DNA from: Hexactinellida sp. DTS-2022
Lineage: Eukaryota; Porifera; Hexactinellida
NCBI GenBank assembly: GCA_028753945.1
Contig: JAPNXP010000004.1
Coordinates: forward strand, 496,001-560,000
Direction of reading: 5' to 3'
Length of the DNA: 64,000 nucleotides
In this document: positions 20,799-33,382 of the stretch, piece by piece
How the letters are laid out: every line of letters begins with the position of its first letter
Numbering within the stretch: the first letter of the stretch is position 1
Notes under the pieces: generated by a model
What the model was told of the DNA's origin: nothing
Seen by the model: the letters and a program-made list of their open reading frames with translations, nothing else
Database searches by the model: none
Translations under genes and position numbers: made by a program

Positions 20799-23700
20799 AT
20801 GAAAATGAAAATATTCAGTATCGCAATCTGTGTACTTGTTTTCTCGATTTGTTCGGATGGACAGAATGATTCAAGTAAGTTTATTCATTACTTTTAAGTG
20901 ACAAATTAAACCATTGAATAGTAATTAGTTGCAATTGGCTTCTAATTAGGGAGTCTAGAATGTTGTGAATGAGTTTTACATTTAGATTCAACATTGGAAG
21001 CTCAGCAACAGTATACTACAAATGGAATGTCAAGTGTCGCTTCTTCCGCGATTCCATTCGTAAGTTTTCTTCCGTTGCAATCTTCAATTCTACCAAGTAC
21101 AATACCTATTACATCTAGTGCAACTTCCCCCAATGTGCCACTTAACAGCGAAACATTTGCATCAGGGACAACAACTGCTATCCCAATGGAATCTTCATAT
21201 TTCTTACCCAGTTCGAAACCAGGAATAAAGTCTAGTATTCCTAGCTACTCAACAACAACTCTATCAGTAACACCGACATCTTCAGTTCCCATTCCCCCTG
21301 CCACCTCTGCCACTTCTTCCACCTCTACAACTAACACCATTTCTGCAACTAATACCACCTCCACCACTAATACCACTTCTGCAACTAATACCACCTCTCC
21401 CATTTCAGCCTCTAATATAACCTCTCCCATTCCTGCAACTAATAACACCTCTCCCATTTCTGCAACTAATACCACTTCTCCCATTTCAGCCACTAATATC
21501 ACCACTCCCATTTCAGCCACTAATACAACCTCTCCCACTTCTGCCACTAATATCACCTCTCCCATTTCTGCCACTAATACAACCTTTACCATTTCTGCAA
21601 CTAATACCACTTCTCCCATTTCTGCCACTAATACAACCTTTCCCATTTCTGCAACTAATACCACTTCTCGCATTTCTGCCACTAATACAACCTCTCCCAT
21701 TTCTGCCACTAATACCACCTCTCCCATTTCTGCAAACAATACCTCCTCTCCCACTTCTGCTACTAATATCACCTCTCCCATTTCTGCCACTAATATCACC
21801 TCTCCCATTTCAGCCACTAATATAACCTCTCCCATTTCTGCCACTAATATCACCTCTCCCGCTTCTGCCACTAATATCACCTCTCCCATTTCTCCCACTA
21901 ATATCACCTCTCCCATTTCAGCCACTAATATCACCTCTCCCATTTCTGCCACTAATATCACCTCTCCCATTTCTGCCACTAATATAACCTCTCAGATTTC
22001 TGCCACTAATATCACCTTTCCCATTTCTGCAAGTAATACCACTTCTCCCACTTCTGCCACTAATATAACCTCTCAGATTTCTGCCACTAATATCACCTTT
22101 CCCATTTCTGCAAGTAATACCACCTCTCCCATTTCTGCCACTAATATAACCTCTCAGATTTCTGCCACTAATATCACCTTTTCCATTTCTGCCACTAATA
22201 TCACCTCTCCCATTTCTGCCACTAATATCACCTCTCCCACATCTGCCACTAATACAACCTCTCCCATTTCTGCCACTAATACAACCTCTCCGATTTCTGC
22301 AACTAATACCACTTCTCCCACTTCTGCCACTAATATCACCTCTCCCATTTCTGCAAACAATACCACCTCTCCCATTTCTGCCACTAATATCACCTCTCCC
22401 ATTTCTGCCACTAATATCACCTCTCCCATTTCAGCCACTAATATAACCTCTCCCATTTCTGCCACTAATATCACCTCTCCCGCTTCTGCCACTAATATCA
22501 CCTCTCCCATTTCTCCCACTAATATCACCTCTCCCATTTCAGCCACTAATATCACCTCTCCCATTTCTGCCACTAATATCACCTCTCCCATTTCTGCCAC
22601 TAATATAACCTCTCAGATTTCTGCCACTAATATCACCTTTCCCATTTCTGCAAGTAATACCACTTCTCCCACTTCTGCCACTAATATAACCTCTCAGATT
22701 TCTGCCACTAATATCACCTTTCCCATTTCTGCAAGTAATACCACCTCTCCCATTTCTGCCACTAATATAACCTCTCAGATTTCTGCCACTAATATCACCT
22801 TTTCCATTTCTGCCACTAATACCACCTCTCCCATTTCTGCCACTAATATAACCTCTCAGATTTCTGCCACTAATACAACCTCTTCCATTACTGCAAACAA
22901 TACAACTTCTTCCATTACTGCAAACAATACCACCTCTCCCGTTCCTGCAACTAATACCACCTCTCCCATTTCTGCCACTAATATCACCTCTCCCATTTCT
23001 GCCACTAATATCACCTCTCCCATTTCTGCCACTAATATAACCTCTCCCACATCTGCCACTAATACAACCTCTCCGATTTCTGCAACTAATACCACTTCTC
23101 CCACTTCTGCCACTAATATCACCTCTCCCATTTCTGCAAACAATACCACCTCTCCCATTTCTGCCACTAATATCACCTCTCCGATTTCTGCAACTAATAC
23201 CACTTCTCCCACTTCTGCCACTGATATCACCTCTCCCATTTCTGCAAACAATACCACCTCTCCCATTTCTGCCACTAATATCACCTCTACCATTTCTGCA
23301 AACAATACCACCTCTCCCATTTCTGCCACTAATATCACCTCTACCATTTCTGCAAACAATACCACCTCTCCCGTTCCTGCAACTAATACCACCTCTCCCA
23401 TTTCTGCCACTAATATCACCTCTCCCATTTCTGCCACTAATATCATCTCTCCCATTTCTGCCACTAATATCACCTCTACCATTTCTGCAAACAATACCAC
23501 CTCTCCCGTTCCTGCAACTAATACCACCTCTCCGATTTCTGCAACTAATACCACTTCTCCCACTTCTGCCACTAATATCACCTCTCCCATTTCTGCAAAC
23601 AATACCACCTCTCCCATTTCTGCCACTAATATCACCTCTCCGATTTCTGCAACTAATACCACTTCTCCCACTTCTGCCACTAATATCACTTCTCCCATTT

Positions 23701-26123
23701 CTGCAAACAATACCACCTCTCCCACTTCTGCCACTAATATCACCTCTCCCATTTCTGCAAACAATACCACCTCTCCCATTTCTGCCACTAATATCACCTC
23801 TCCCATTTCTGCCACTAATATCAGCTCTCCCATTTCAGCCACTAATATCACCTCTCCCATTTCAGCCACTAATATCACCTCTCCCATTTTTGCCACTAAT
23901 ATCAGCTCTCCCATTTCTGCCACTAATATAACCTCTCCCATTTCTGCCACTAATACAACCTTTCCCATTTCTGCCACTAATATCAGCTCTCCCATTTCTG
24001 CCACTAATATCAGCTCTCCCATTTCTGCCACTAATATCATCTCTCCCATTTCTGCCACTAATATAACCTCTCCCACATCTGCCACTAATACAACTTCTCC
24101 CATTTCTGCCACTAATACAACCTCTCCGATTTCTGCAACTAATACCACTTCTCCCACTTCTGCCACTAATATCACCTCTCCCATTTCTGCCACTAATATC
24201 ACCTCTCCCATTTCAGCCACTAATATAACCTCTCCCATTTCTGCAAACAATATCACCTCTCCCATTCCTGCAACTAATACCACTTCTCCCATTTCAGCCA
24301 CTAATATCACCTCTCCCATTTCTGCCACTAATATCACCTCTCCCATTTCTGCCACTAATATAACCTCTCCCATTTCTGCAACTAATATAACCTCTCCCAT
24401 TTCTGCCAATATTACCACCTCTTCCTCTTCTGTGACTAATACCACTTCTGTAACTAATACCACTTCTGTAACTACCATCACCTCTAACACTTCTGCAACT
24501 ATCACCATCTCTACCACTTCTGCAACTATCACCATCTCTACCACTTCTTCAACTATTACCACCTCTTCCACTTCTGTAACTAATACCACTTCTGCAACTA
24601 TCACCACCTCTAACACTTCTTCAACTATTACCACCTTTACCACTTCGGTAACTAATACCACTTCTGCAACTATTGCCACCTCGACCACTTCGGCGACTAA
24701 TACCACTTCTGTAACTAATACCACTTCTGTAACTACCACCACCTCTAACACTTCTTCAACTAATCCCACCTCAACCACTTCCGCAACTATTACCATCTCT
24801 CCCGTTTCTGCCACTAATACCACCTCATCCATTTCTGCAACTAATAACACCTCTCCCATTTCTGCTTCTAATACATCTCCCATTTCTGCTACTAATACAA
24901 CCTCTGCCACCTCTACAACGAATACAACCTCTGCCATTCCTGCCACTAACACCACCTCTCCTACTCCTGCAACTAATACAACCTCTCCTACTTCTGAAAC
25001 TAATACCACCTCTCCCACTTCTGCCACTAATACCTTCTCTCCTACTTCTGCAACTAATACCTTCTCTCCTACTTTTGCCACTAATACTACCTCTGCTACT
25101 TCTGCTACTAATACAACCTCTGCCACTCCTGCCACTAACACCACCTCTCCTACTCCTGCAACTAATACAACCTCTCCCACTTCTGCCACTAATACCACCT
25201 CTCCTACTTCTGCAACTAATACCTTCTCTCCTACTTTTGCCACTAATACTACCTCTGCCACTTCTGCTACTAATACAACCTCTGCCACTCCTGCCACTAA
25301 CACCACCTCTCCTACTCCTGCAACTAATACAACCTCTCCTACTTCTTCCACTAATACCACCTCTCCGATTTCTGCCACAAATACCACCTCTCCCATTTCT
25401 GCTACTAATGCAACCTCTGCCACCTCTACCACTAATACTACCTCTGCCACTCCTGCCACTAATACCACCTCTCCTACTTCCGCCACTAATACCACCTCTA
25501 CGATTTCTGCCACTAATACCACCTCTCCCATTTCTGCTACTAATGCTACCTCTCCTACTTCTGCAACTAATACCTTCTCTCCTACTTTTGCCACTAATAC
25601 AACCTCTGCCACTTCTACCACTAATACTACCTCTGCCACTTCTACCACTAATACCACCTCTCCTACTTCTACCACTAACACCACCTCTCCCATTTCTGCA
25701 ACTAATACCACCTCTACTACTTTTTCCACTAATACAACCTCTCCCACTTCTGCTACTAATACAACCTCTGCCACCTCTAATACTAATATAACCTCTGCCA
25801 CTTCTGCCACTATTTCCACCTCTCCCACTAGTGCCACTAATGCCACCTCTGCGGCCGTGCGACTTCAGCGATTTACAAAGAAATACCTAGCACTTTTGAT
25901 AACAGTAGCTGTATTTCTGGGGATCTGTCTCGTGTTCTGCGCCGCTCTGGCCTGTTGGTCCCGTACGGGGCCACGCAGCGGGTACAAGGCGAATGTCCTA
26001 GCAAACTACCCAGATGAGGGCAGCAATAGCACCAGGAGGATTAGATACCAACCGATATCGCAGGGTCCCGTCACTGAGAGCATTGAGCTGGCCTCGAAAG
26101 GGTCCCGAATGGACCAGTTTTAA
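20799..26123 (+). CDS. Mucin-like type I membrane protein with about 165 N-sequon-bearing 9-residue repeats
   Basis: Exon 1 (20799-20874) encodes a signal peptide (MKMKIFSIAICVLVFSICSDG). Intron 20875-20985 has a gtaagt donor and a tttacatttag acceptor. Exon 2 (20986-26123) joins in frame, giving 1737 aa. A Ser/Thr/Pro-rich stretch of about 110 residues precedes the repeats, whose consensus is S-P-I-S-A-T-N-I/T-T. Almost every unit contains an N-x-T/S sequon besides many O-glycosylation candidates. A single membrane helix (about 1659-1683) is followed by a 54-residue tail with YQPI and a C-terminal DQF. A heavily glycosylated cell-surface rod, for adhesion, shielding or recognition, is the likely role. 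Conserved flanks are shared with the copy at 45.8 kb. TATA-like 'ctataaag' lies about 35 bp upstream of the ATG. The family is not one I can name. Confidence 0.85.
21310..25850 (+). repeat. 27-bp coding minisatellite with 621-bp higher-order repeat
   Basis: Unit 'cccatttctgccactaatat' plus 'cacctct' (27 bp), about 165 copies. A run of units around 21770-22200 recurs 621 bp (23 units) downstream: the rare unit starting 'cccgcttctgcc' is at 21858 and again at 22479. From about 24400 units drift to 'acttctgtaactaatacc', and from 24900 to 'cctactcctgcaactaatac'. Confidence 0.95.
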
Positions 26124-26217
26124 AGAGAAAGCTAAAAGTTGTTTAATTGTAGCCCTCGGGTTAAATTGCTCTTACTAAAATTGTTGATAAATCATTTTCA
26201 AAGAACCTCAAATGATT

Positions 26218-26243
26218 AATAAATACACTAAATTAAAAATAAA
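26218..26243 (+). terminator. Polyadenylation signals of mucin-like gene
   Basis: AATAAA at 26218-26223 and again at 26238-26243, about 100 bp after the stop. The pseudogene copy keeps one at 46499-46504. Confidence 0.55.
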
Positions 26244-27311
26244 GTTTAATTGGCCAGACTTCTGATCCCTGGAGGGTTTTCGCTCATTTATAAGATTTAT
26301 AGAGTCAACTAGCTATGTGACCAGGTTGAGTTTTATCCAGATAGTACCTATAAGATCGAATCCCAACTGTGACAATAGTTTACAAAATCATTTGAGTACA
26401 GACTAGTGTTCCAAAATAGCAAAAACAGAGCTCTGTGAGTATGATCGCTGGAATTTTTGAAAATTAAATAATCCATAAGGAATGAGAGAGTTCTTAAACC
26501 GGTTGGTATTAGTTTTGGATAGAAGTAATTTTGAATTGTTGGGGAGGGAGTAACGAGTTAATCTAGGTTTGTGGTAGCAAGTGGTGCAATTTATGCGATG
26601 TGGATGATGGCAGTAAAAATTTCCGAGGAAAATTCTCCCTCCGGATAGAAGTTTTCTTCAGTTGATGTTTCCAACAAGCCGCATCATAACTTAACTCTAG
26701 TTCAATTATTCTCATGGCTCTCCGTTGAATGGACACAATTTTGGCAGAGTCAGCCACGGTTAGAGAGGTATGCCATACCGTGCAGGCATATTCAAGGACT
26801 GGCCTGATTACAGACCCATAGAACACGAGCAGATCCCTACTGTCAAGTCCAGCCCTGCGTAGCTGTTTAATAAGGCATAGTCGCTTGGAGGCTTTTGAAC
26901 AAATATAGGTGGCGTTTCATTCCAAGTGATTTGTTGGTAACATATAAACCTAACAACTTTCTACTAGTCACTCGCTCTATTTGAGTCCCTTCGATGGTAA
27001 TGGTACGATGTTCACGGGCTGTTTTTGGAACGAAATGGTCATATGACTCATATCCTTGGTTTTGTCGATAATAGGGTATTGGACCAAGATACCGCTTGAT
27101 CTACGTACACCTGCATAGAACTCAAACTCCCCTTCTGGACCTGTACAGTTAGCGTGGGTAATCCACGTATTTGTGCATTCACTGCATTGTACACGGAGGC
27201 TGCAGCCTGCAGGTCATCGATTAATAAAATGAAGAGGAGTAGTCCCAGCCATGATCCTTGTGGTACAGATCCCTTCAGGCTAACCCAAATAGACTAATAG
27301 CACTGTGTGGT

Positions 27312-27869
27312 CATGGGCGTAGCCAACCAAAAAATTTTGTGAGACATTATTTAGATGAGTCTATCACATAAATTTTGGTCCCCTTGGAAAATTGGCCCGG
27401 GGGGACTAAAATTTTCATGGAAATTTGCTCCTTCTGTGGAAAATTGGTCCCTCTGAAGTTTGTGTTTATTTATTTACCGTATTTAATAGAATAGTAGCCT
27501 AGGCGATTCTTAGCCATATTGGGACCAAAAGTTTTTATGAATAAGCCTGTACTGGTAAATTGGGGCCCGAAATATTGGTCCGGGGGACCAAAATTCAATG
27601 GAAATATGGTCCTAGGACCAGTTTTCCATTGAATTTTGGCACCCCGGACCAATATTTCGGGGAAAAATGGTCCCCCGGACCAAAATTCCATGGAATATTG
27701 GTCCGCTGGACCAATTTTACCCGAAAAGAATTGGTCCGGGGGACCAATTTTCTAGTGACAAGTCATTACAATTAAGTGAGCGAAAGCTCAATCTATCCTT
27801 ATTCAAAGTTATTGTAGAAAATTTGGGGGGGGGCCGGGGGGCCAGGCCCCCCCCATGGCTAAGCCCATG
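27312..27869. mobile_element. hAT-type MITE inside the LINE
   Basis: 558 bp with ends CATGGGCGTAGCCA and (complement) CATGGGCTTAGCCATGG, flanked by perfect 8-bp duplications TGTGTGGT (27304-27311 and 27870-27877). Removing it restores the RT frame after FDHVDHT. The interior repeats 'ttggtccgggggaccaattt'-type palindromes. Confidence 0.9.
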
Positions 27870-28210
27870 TGTGTGGTCCACGTGATCGAAAGCCTTGCGG
27901 TAGTCCAAGAGGATTACATGTTAGGTTTTCGTTTCCTCTGCCGCTAGGAGCCAAGTGTGGACCATATCAACAATGAATGGGTGGTAGATTGACCTTTAAG
28001 TCCGCCATATTGGTTTACATCTATCATATCAAGAAGTATCCATCCTCCTACGATACTCTTTAGTTGTTTCGACAAGACGGCAGTCTATGAAATGGGTCTC
28101 AAATCTTTATGTATAACGCGAGGAGGGTTAACTTTGGGGATGGGGATAACTTTGTCGGATTTCCAGATAGCTGGCAAGTACCCTCCCTGATGGATGCGAG
28201 ACATAGTGTA

Positions 28211-28952
28211 TCTATATATATAAAGTAGTAGGTTTGTGTGTGTGTGTGTATGTCTGTCATCACATCTCCTCCGAGAGTTCACAACAGATCTGAACCAAAT
28301 TTTGTATGTCACTTAGAAGTTACCCCACCACCCTGAATAAGGAGTTTTTAAGAGATATTTACATTCCTCGCGAAGTTAACTCAAAATATGTGATTTTTTG
28401 GCACCTTCCCATACATTTCAATGGGAATTATCAAAAGTTCACAGTGCTGCTAGAAAAACATTTCAAACGTGCAATCTAGGTTTTAGTGTATGAGGAATCC
28501 AAATAGGATATTTAAAGTAAATATAATGCATAATTTGCAATTTACCATATGCATATATTTCACACTTTGCGAGGGTACCGACCTTGACTTATCAGATTGC
28601 AGAGTTTTCACATTATTCTGACTCGAGTTTTATTGGTCTATAATTCAATGGGTCAATGGTGTATGAAAGAAAACAACAATTGAATGTCCCTTGCTATAGC
28701 TGACATGATTTAACCAATAAAATTTCAGCTTGCATTGAGTTGTCAATAGTCTCATTCCTATGGTCCCCGTAATATTAATACAACTGTTTACAATATTTTT
28801 AAGTTCTGTCACATCCGTCATATTTCATATTACACATCCGTCACATTACACATCCGTCATATTACATACATCCGTCATATTTCAAATCATAAACTCATTA
28901 TAAGACATCCCGTGAATTCGAATACCGCGGCGAAGCCCGGGCACCCGGCTAG
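28211..28952 (+). mobile_element. Non-autonomous Helitron
   Basis: Begins TCTATATATATAAAG directly after a host A and ends in a GC hairpin (CCGGG-ca-CCCGG) followed by CTAG directly before a host T. These are the textbook Helitron termini and A|T insertion site. 742 bp, no helicase. It is inserted between two parts of the LINE reverse transcriptase. Related 5' sequence occurs in reverse at 52330-52705. Confidence 0.8.
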
Positions 28953-29074
28953 TAATAACTAAGAACACAATCACAATAAATAAGTGAACTACCGGTCTAG
29001 TCAAATAACTAAGCTAAACTATATACTAGTGTGTATGCACCCACGAAGTTATCTAAGACACGGCTGGTATCACA
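28953..29074. other. Unassigned sequence between Helitron end and LINE
   Basis: About 120 bp that belongs neither to the LINE frame nor to the Helitron. A 9-bp inverted match (acactatgt at about 29064-29072, acatagtgt at 28201-28209) brackets it together with the Helitron, which might mark a larger composite insertion. Confidence 0.3.
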
Positions 29075-29640
29075 CTATGTAACAGATGCATTAAAAATCG
29101 TTGATATCGGATGCGCAAGGGAAAGAGCATGGTCGCTGAGTATCCAGCTAGGAATGTAATCTGGGCTTATTGCTTTATTCACATTTATCCTAGTTAGCCG
29201 CTTCAGTACTGTCTCAGAATCGATGATGTAGCTCACAGGGATTGGGCAATCAAGCGGGACCATATCCGCATCTAAGGGCTCCAGGTCTCTAGAAACTGAC
29301 TGAAAAAAAGACATTATTTCCCCTGCGAGGGCGCCGAGATCGCCACATCACAATAAATTGGCCATTGCATGAAGGTCAGAGGAAGTTTTCCCTAGGGCCG
29401 GTAAGGGCTTTAGTATGCTTCCACCAACGGCGTGGATCACAATTGCGCAGAGAGCTGACTTGTTCCTGATAGTAAGACTGGCGGATGGTACTAGCAGTTC
29501 TAATCACTTTGTTGCGGAGCCTGCGATACTCGATATGATTATCACACAAAAATGCTCGTTTCCGTAGACGAATTAGTTGGCGGAAATAGTCTGTAACCCA
29601 GGGTTTATCCGATGTATGTGTGACGTAGTGGCATAGTGAG

Positions 29641-30380
29641 ATGCACTACCTGAAGGTCAGTCACTCCCGGGAGGTCTAGGTGCTGCTGGAGCTGTGTAGA
29701 CAGCGAGAGAGAGCAGGCATAGGTGTGGCAGCTAGTTGTTAGTAGGGCTGACAACAACGGTTCGAATGTCGGTGTATAGATCCGAGGGTATAGGACTGGA
29801 CGTGCTCCTGATGAGGCCTATGGGGGGCCGAAACCCTAGAGTGGTGGCGACACCACTTGGATCACTTGAACTGTCAATGGTGGAAGCTTGATACAGTGTA
29901 TCCCAAAGCTTCTCATGACTTATGGCCATAACTTGGCCCATTCCTTGCAAGTAAGTTGGGATTTAAGTCCCAGTCCCATTCCTTGATTCTGAAATTTCAA
30001 GATTCAAGTCTCATTCCCAGCCCATGGTAGAGGAATCAAGTCCCATTCAAATTCCTTGATTTTGAGATTTAAGTCCCATTCCCATTCGCTCTCTAAGGAC
30101 TTAATTCCCCTTCCCATTGTTTTGAGATGAGGCCACGTCCTAGTATGAAGACTAGACGCTCTTTCCGACCCCAACTCATAGGGATGTTATGTGAGTGGTT
30201 TCATCCCATTTCAGGGACTCATCAGGAGGGTAACCCTCGACCACCATGCGTACCAGTGTCGCACACCGGCTACCCGTTCGTACTGCCGGCGATCCGAGGG
30301 AACGGTGCCCGTACTGCCAACTACCCAGGGCTCCCAACCCTTAGTTAACCTGAGGACCAGGGATATCGTAACATCACTCC
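29641..30380. other. Unclassified repeat sequence
   Basis: Contains the tract shared with 3445-3520, a run of degenerate 'caagtcccattcc' repeats at 29940-30120 and a GC-richer block at 30127-30350. No supportable gene. The 72-93 aa frames here lack domain signals. Confidence 0.4.
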
Positions 30381-30497
30381 CAATAATGTTAGTTAATGAG
30401 TCACTCCTGCCACAGCTTTTATCCTTAAAAGGACAGCTAACTTCAAGCTGTCAGTTATACCAATGCCAGTAGATACTGAGGGTTCACCAGATTCACA
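30381..30497 (-). pseudogene. TRAF gene fragment (zinc-finger region)
   Basis: About 117 bp closely matching the minus-strand TRAF copies from the serine-rich linker through the first TRAF zinc finger (equivalent to about 37130-37247). The remaining TRAF gene is absent. Confidence 0.85.
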
Positions 30498-30993
30498 GAT
30501 TCACTACAAAAAACAATACATTGACAATAATTTTGCAACCCTAGCAAATGCTACAGGAAAAACTACTAAGCTATAATGACAGTTAAAAGTAAATCTTTGA
30601 CAGGTAACAGGTCTAAAGTAAAAGGTGTATTGTGTTCACTGCTGCCAAGTCTCCGTAGTTTACGTATACTACGTAAATATGACCCCTATATACGTGTCTA
30701 CGTATTAAGACATTTTCTACGCAAGGCTGAATTCGGTTAACCGGTTAACTGTTGCTGACATCGGTTAACGGTTAGTGATTTAATTAACCAGTTAGCAGGT
30801 ATGTTGAATATCAGCAGAGTTATTGGGAAAATAATGTATGAAGTATTGAATCTTTTTGAATTTTATCCGAATATGTAGTCCTAAATCCATTTCTCATCAC
30901 CACTAAATATATTTTCTTAGACAACATTGATTTAATTTACCTAAAGCACGTAATATATCAGTTAATATACTTATGCGGTATACTATATACAGT
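30498..30993. other. No gene seen
   Basis: AT-rich sequence with a 'ggttaaccggttaac' palindrome near 30740 and no coding signal. Confidence 0.4.
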
Positions 30994-32626
30994 CAGGGTC
31001 GTCGCCACGGGGGGGGGCATAGGGGGCAATGCCCCTGGTAGAAATCCTCGCCCCGGGGCAATGCTCCCCCTGGTAAAATATCTTGAACAATTTTATTCCT
31101 CTGATTCATTGATGCTATTGAATTCAATTTAATGAGTTCCACTTTCCAATCCATTGAGTCATATTCCTGTACGAGGCTCCAATTTTCCCCTGTACATTGG
31201 TCAAAATCCCTAGACACCTCAATATTTTTTTCTCGCTCGCTTCGCTCGCTCGTCTAAATGTAAATCTACACTTATATTGAAACGAATTACACTAACCAAA
31301 ACAGTTAATTATGTGTGTCAAGATATACATACGAACATGTTATTTATTCATATTAAGATTGACACAAATCAAAATAATCACTTAGGAACGCAGATAATAT
31401 TGAAATATATAGTTTGTACAGAGAATCCCTGTACGCTTGAATAGAGTACTAATTTACACAAAACAAAATGCTACATTTTAGGGTTAGACATTTTTTTATG
31501 TATTATTCGACAAACAATCAATAATCTATCCAAACTAGTAATCCATATACAAATTTCTTACATCCCTGTACGCAGGGGCGGATCCAGAAATTTCTCGTGG
31601 GGGGGGGATCTCGAGCGAGCATAGCGAGCGATCTCTCGAGGGGTTCAGGGGGGTTTATCCCCCCTGGAATCTTTTTGACTCAGATGGGCTCAAATATCGA
31701 TATCTCGAGTTCGATGTAAACCTTCAATAAGCTCTAGGTGTCGTCCAAGTTCCTGCAGGGTGAGAACAAAATATATGATGTATATTGTTAATGCTAGATA
31801 ACAAAATCTAAGGTATCAAAACTAAGATATATACTGTAAATGCTAAATAAGAAAATCTAAGGTAACAAAACTAAGTGTATTCTCTAAATGCTAAAGAGGA
31901 AGACTAGAATAAAGGTACAACGGTTATAAATTAAGAAGATATTTACCAAAATCAGTCAAAGTAAGTGAGGTGCATATGATGTAGAGGGTCTACAAGATCT
32001 ACGAATATAATAGCTAAATTGCAGAATAGTGACAATAACCGCATGTGATAATAGGTATATAAGTATGAACAATACCAAAGGTCGAATAACATCGGCTTTG
32101 ATTGAGTTTAGTGATTAGTTTTACCTAAATTATATATCTTAAAATCTGGTGGGAGGGGATGCATCCCCCCATCCCCCCTGGATCCGCTACTGCCTATACG
32201 CCTGGACAGAACATCCAAAATGGTTGAAATCCCTGTACGGTTGACAGGAATGGACTGTTAGTAATCTAGATACGCCTTGTAGGATATTCCTAGTTATTTT
32301 GACAACTTTTGTTCTAACTTCTAATCAACTGTTTTACAAACCCAGTACACCTTTTTCTTTAGACCTGTTACCTGTCAAAATTGACTATTTACTGTCATTA
32401 TAGCTAGTAGTTAAGCTGTAGTATTTGCTGGGGTAGCAAAATTATTGTTAATGTTTTGAATTTTGCAGGCTACTTTTCATACTTTGCAGGACATTAAACT
32501 AGAAAGCTTCATCTTTATCGCCTAGTTTTTGGTAACGTCAACTGCTAGATCTAACACCAATATAATATTTGCCCCCCTGGCAATTTCTATGCCCCCCCTA
32601 GGTGAAAAATCCTGGCAACGTCCCTG
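30994..32626. mobile_element. hAT-like element carrying a nested MITE
   Basis: Ends CAGGGTCGTCGCCACG and (complement) CAGGGACGTTGCCAGGA, followed inward on both sides by C/G-rich 'cccc' tracts. No target duplication is visible. Interior tracts ('atccctgtacgaggctc', 'tgtgtcaagatatacatacga') also occur at 35840-36330 and 47330-47750 downstream of the TRAF copies, so this family supplies those flanks. Confidence 0.55.
31573..32192. mobile_element. hAT-type MITE nested in 30994-32626
   Basis: Ends CAGGGGCGGATCCAG and (complement) CAGTAGCGGATCCAG. Flanks are CCTGTACG and CCTATACG, seven of eight matching. 620 bp, no coding capacity. The interior includes a direct-repeat tract 'gagcgagcatagcgagcg'. 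Confidence 0.8.
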
Positions 32627-32795
32627 TCCAAAACTAACCTGACCATTTGGATTATGAAGTTGTCGGAATATTTCGCCATTTTAACTTTCAGTTATGTTTC
32701 TTTCATCAACTTACCAATTTTCTGAGAATTGTGATTATTGTAATATACATTCAATGATTATACACATGTTGCATATAATTGGTTGAATATAGACA

Positions 32796-32939
32796 CAGGC
32801 GTAGCACGCGGTCCGGCAGGTCCGGCTTTGGCCGGACCACTTTTCTTTTCTTATACTATATTATATAGGAGGGTCCGGCTTTGGCCGGACCACTTTAACT
32901 GTTGGGCCGGAGACTTTTCAGAGCCGTACGACGCCCCTG
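32796..32939. mobile_element. Small hAT-type MITE
   Basis: Ends CAGGCGTAGCACG and (complement) CAGGGGCGTCGTACGG, 144 bp. 'ggtccggctttggccggacc' palindromes occur twice inside. Flanks atagaca and atagagca nearly match. Confidence 0.6.
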
Positions 32940-33382
32940 ATAGAGCATCGAAATGTATTATCATTGAATAGGAAGTTAAGGACGTGCTATCGATTGGATC
33001 CAATGACTAAGCTGTGACTATATTCCTACTCGAGATATTACCTCAATCATTGAATTCACGTTTCCAAGGCAACAGAGGAATGTGGTAACATTCCATAATT
33101 GATTCTGAGATATTTTATGTAAAATAACTCCTAGATGGGTTAGTCACAGCAATTTGTTTGAAAAATCGTAATTGAACATTTTATATGCGTTCAAAGTTTT
33201 AGCATATTTTGCCTATTAGACAATACGGTGACGTCATTTCGACCAAGTGGTAAAAATATGTGTCTTGTACATGACCACCTTAATATAAAACAATTACATA
33301 AGTAGAAGCACCCCGGACGGAAGGCTTACGCTGCCTGTACCATAAATGGCCCCCGTCTACAATTAAACTTCAACTTCAACTT

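Larger units (their letters stand above)
26540..29640 (-). pseudogene. Dead non-LTR retrotransposon (CR1/Jockey-like LINE)
   Basis: Read on the minus strand, pieces appear in the correct order. First is a linker before the reverse transcriptase (KPWVTDYFRQLIRLRKRAF...YRRLRNKV) at about 29600-29340. The RT N-terminus follows (VLKRLTRINVNKAISPDYIPSW) at 29314-29075. Next come PAIWKSDKVIPIPK...DLRPIS at 28210-28085 and DYRKAFDHVDHT at about 27908-27870. Last is the RT C-terminus (FYGSVIRPVLEYACTVWH) at 26826-26563. The YxDD motif is not recovered, and there are stops and frameshifts. A hAT MITE and a Helitron interrupt it. Confidence 0.85.

Noticed and set aside
25075..25791. Leucine/proline-rich plus-strand frame
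   Set aside because: Second-frame reading of the same minisatellite.
22856..25846. 996-aa minus-strand protein
   Set aside because: Exact antisense of the 27-bp mucin repeat; no signal peptide, domain or splice context. The plus strand has signal peptide, splice sites and membrane helix.
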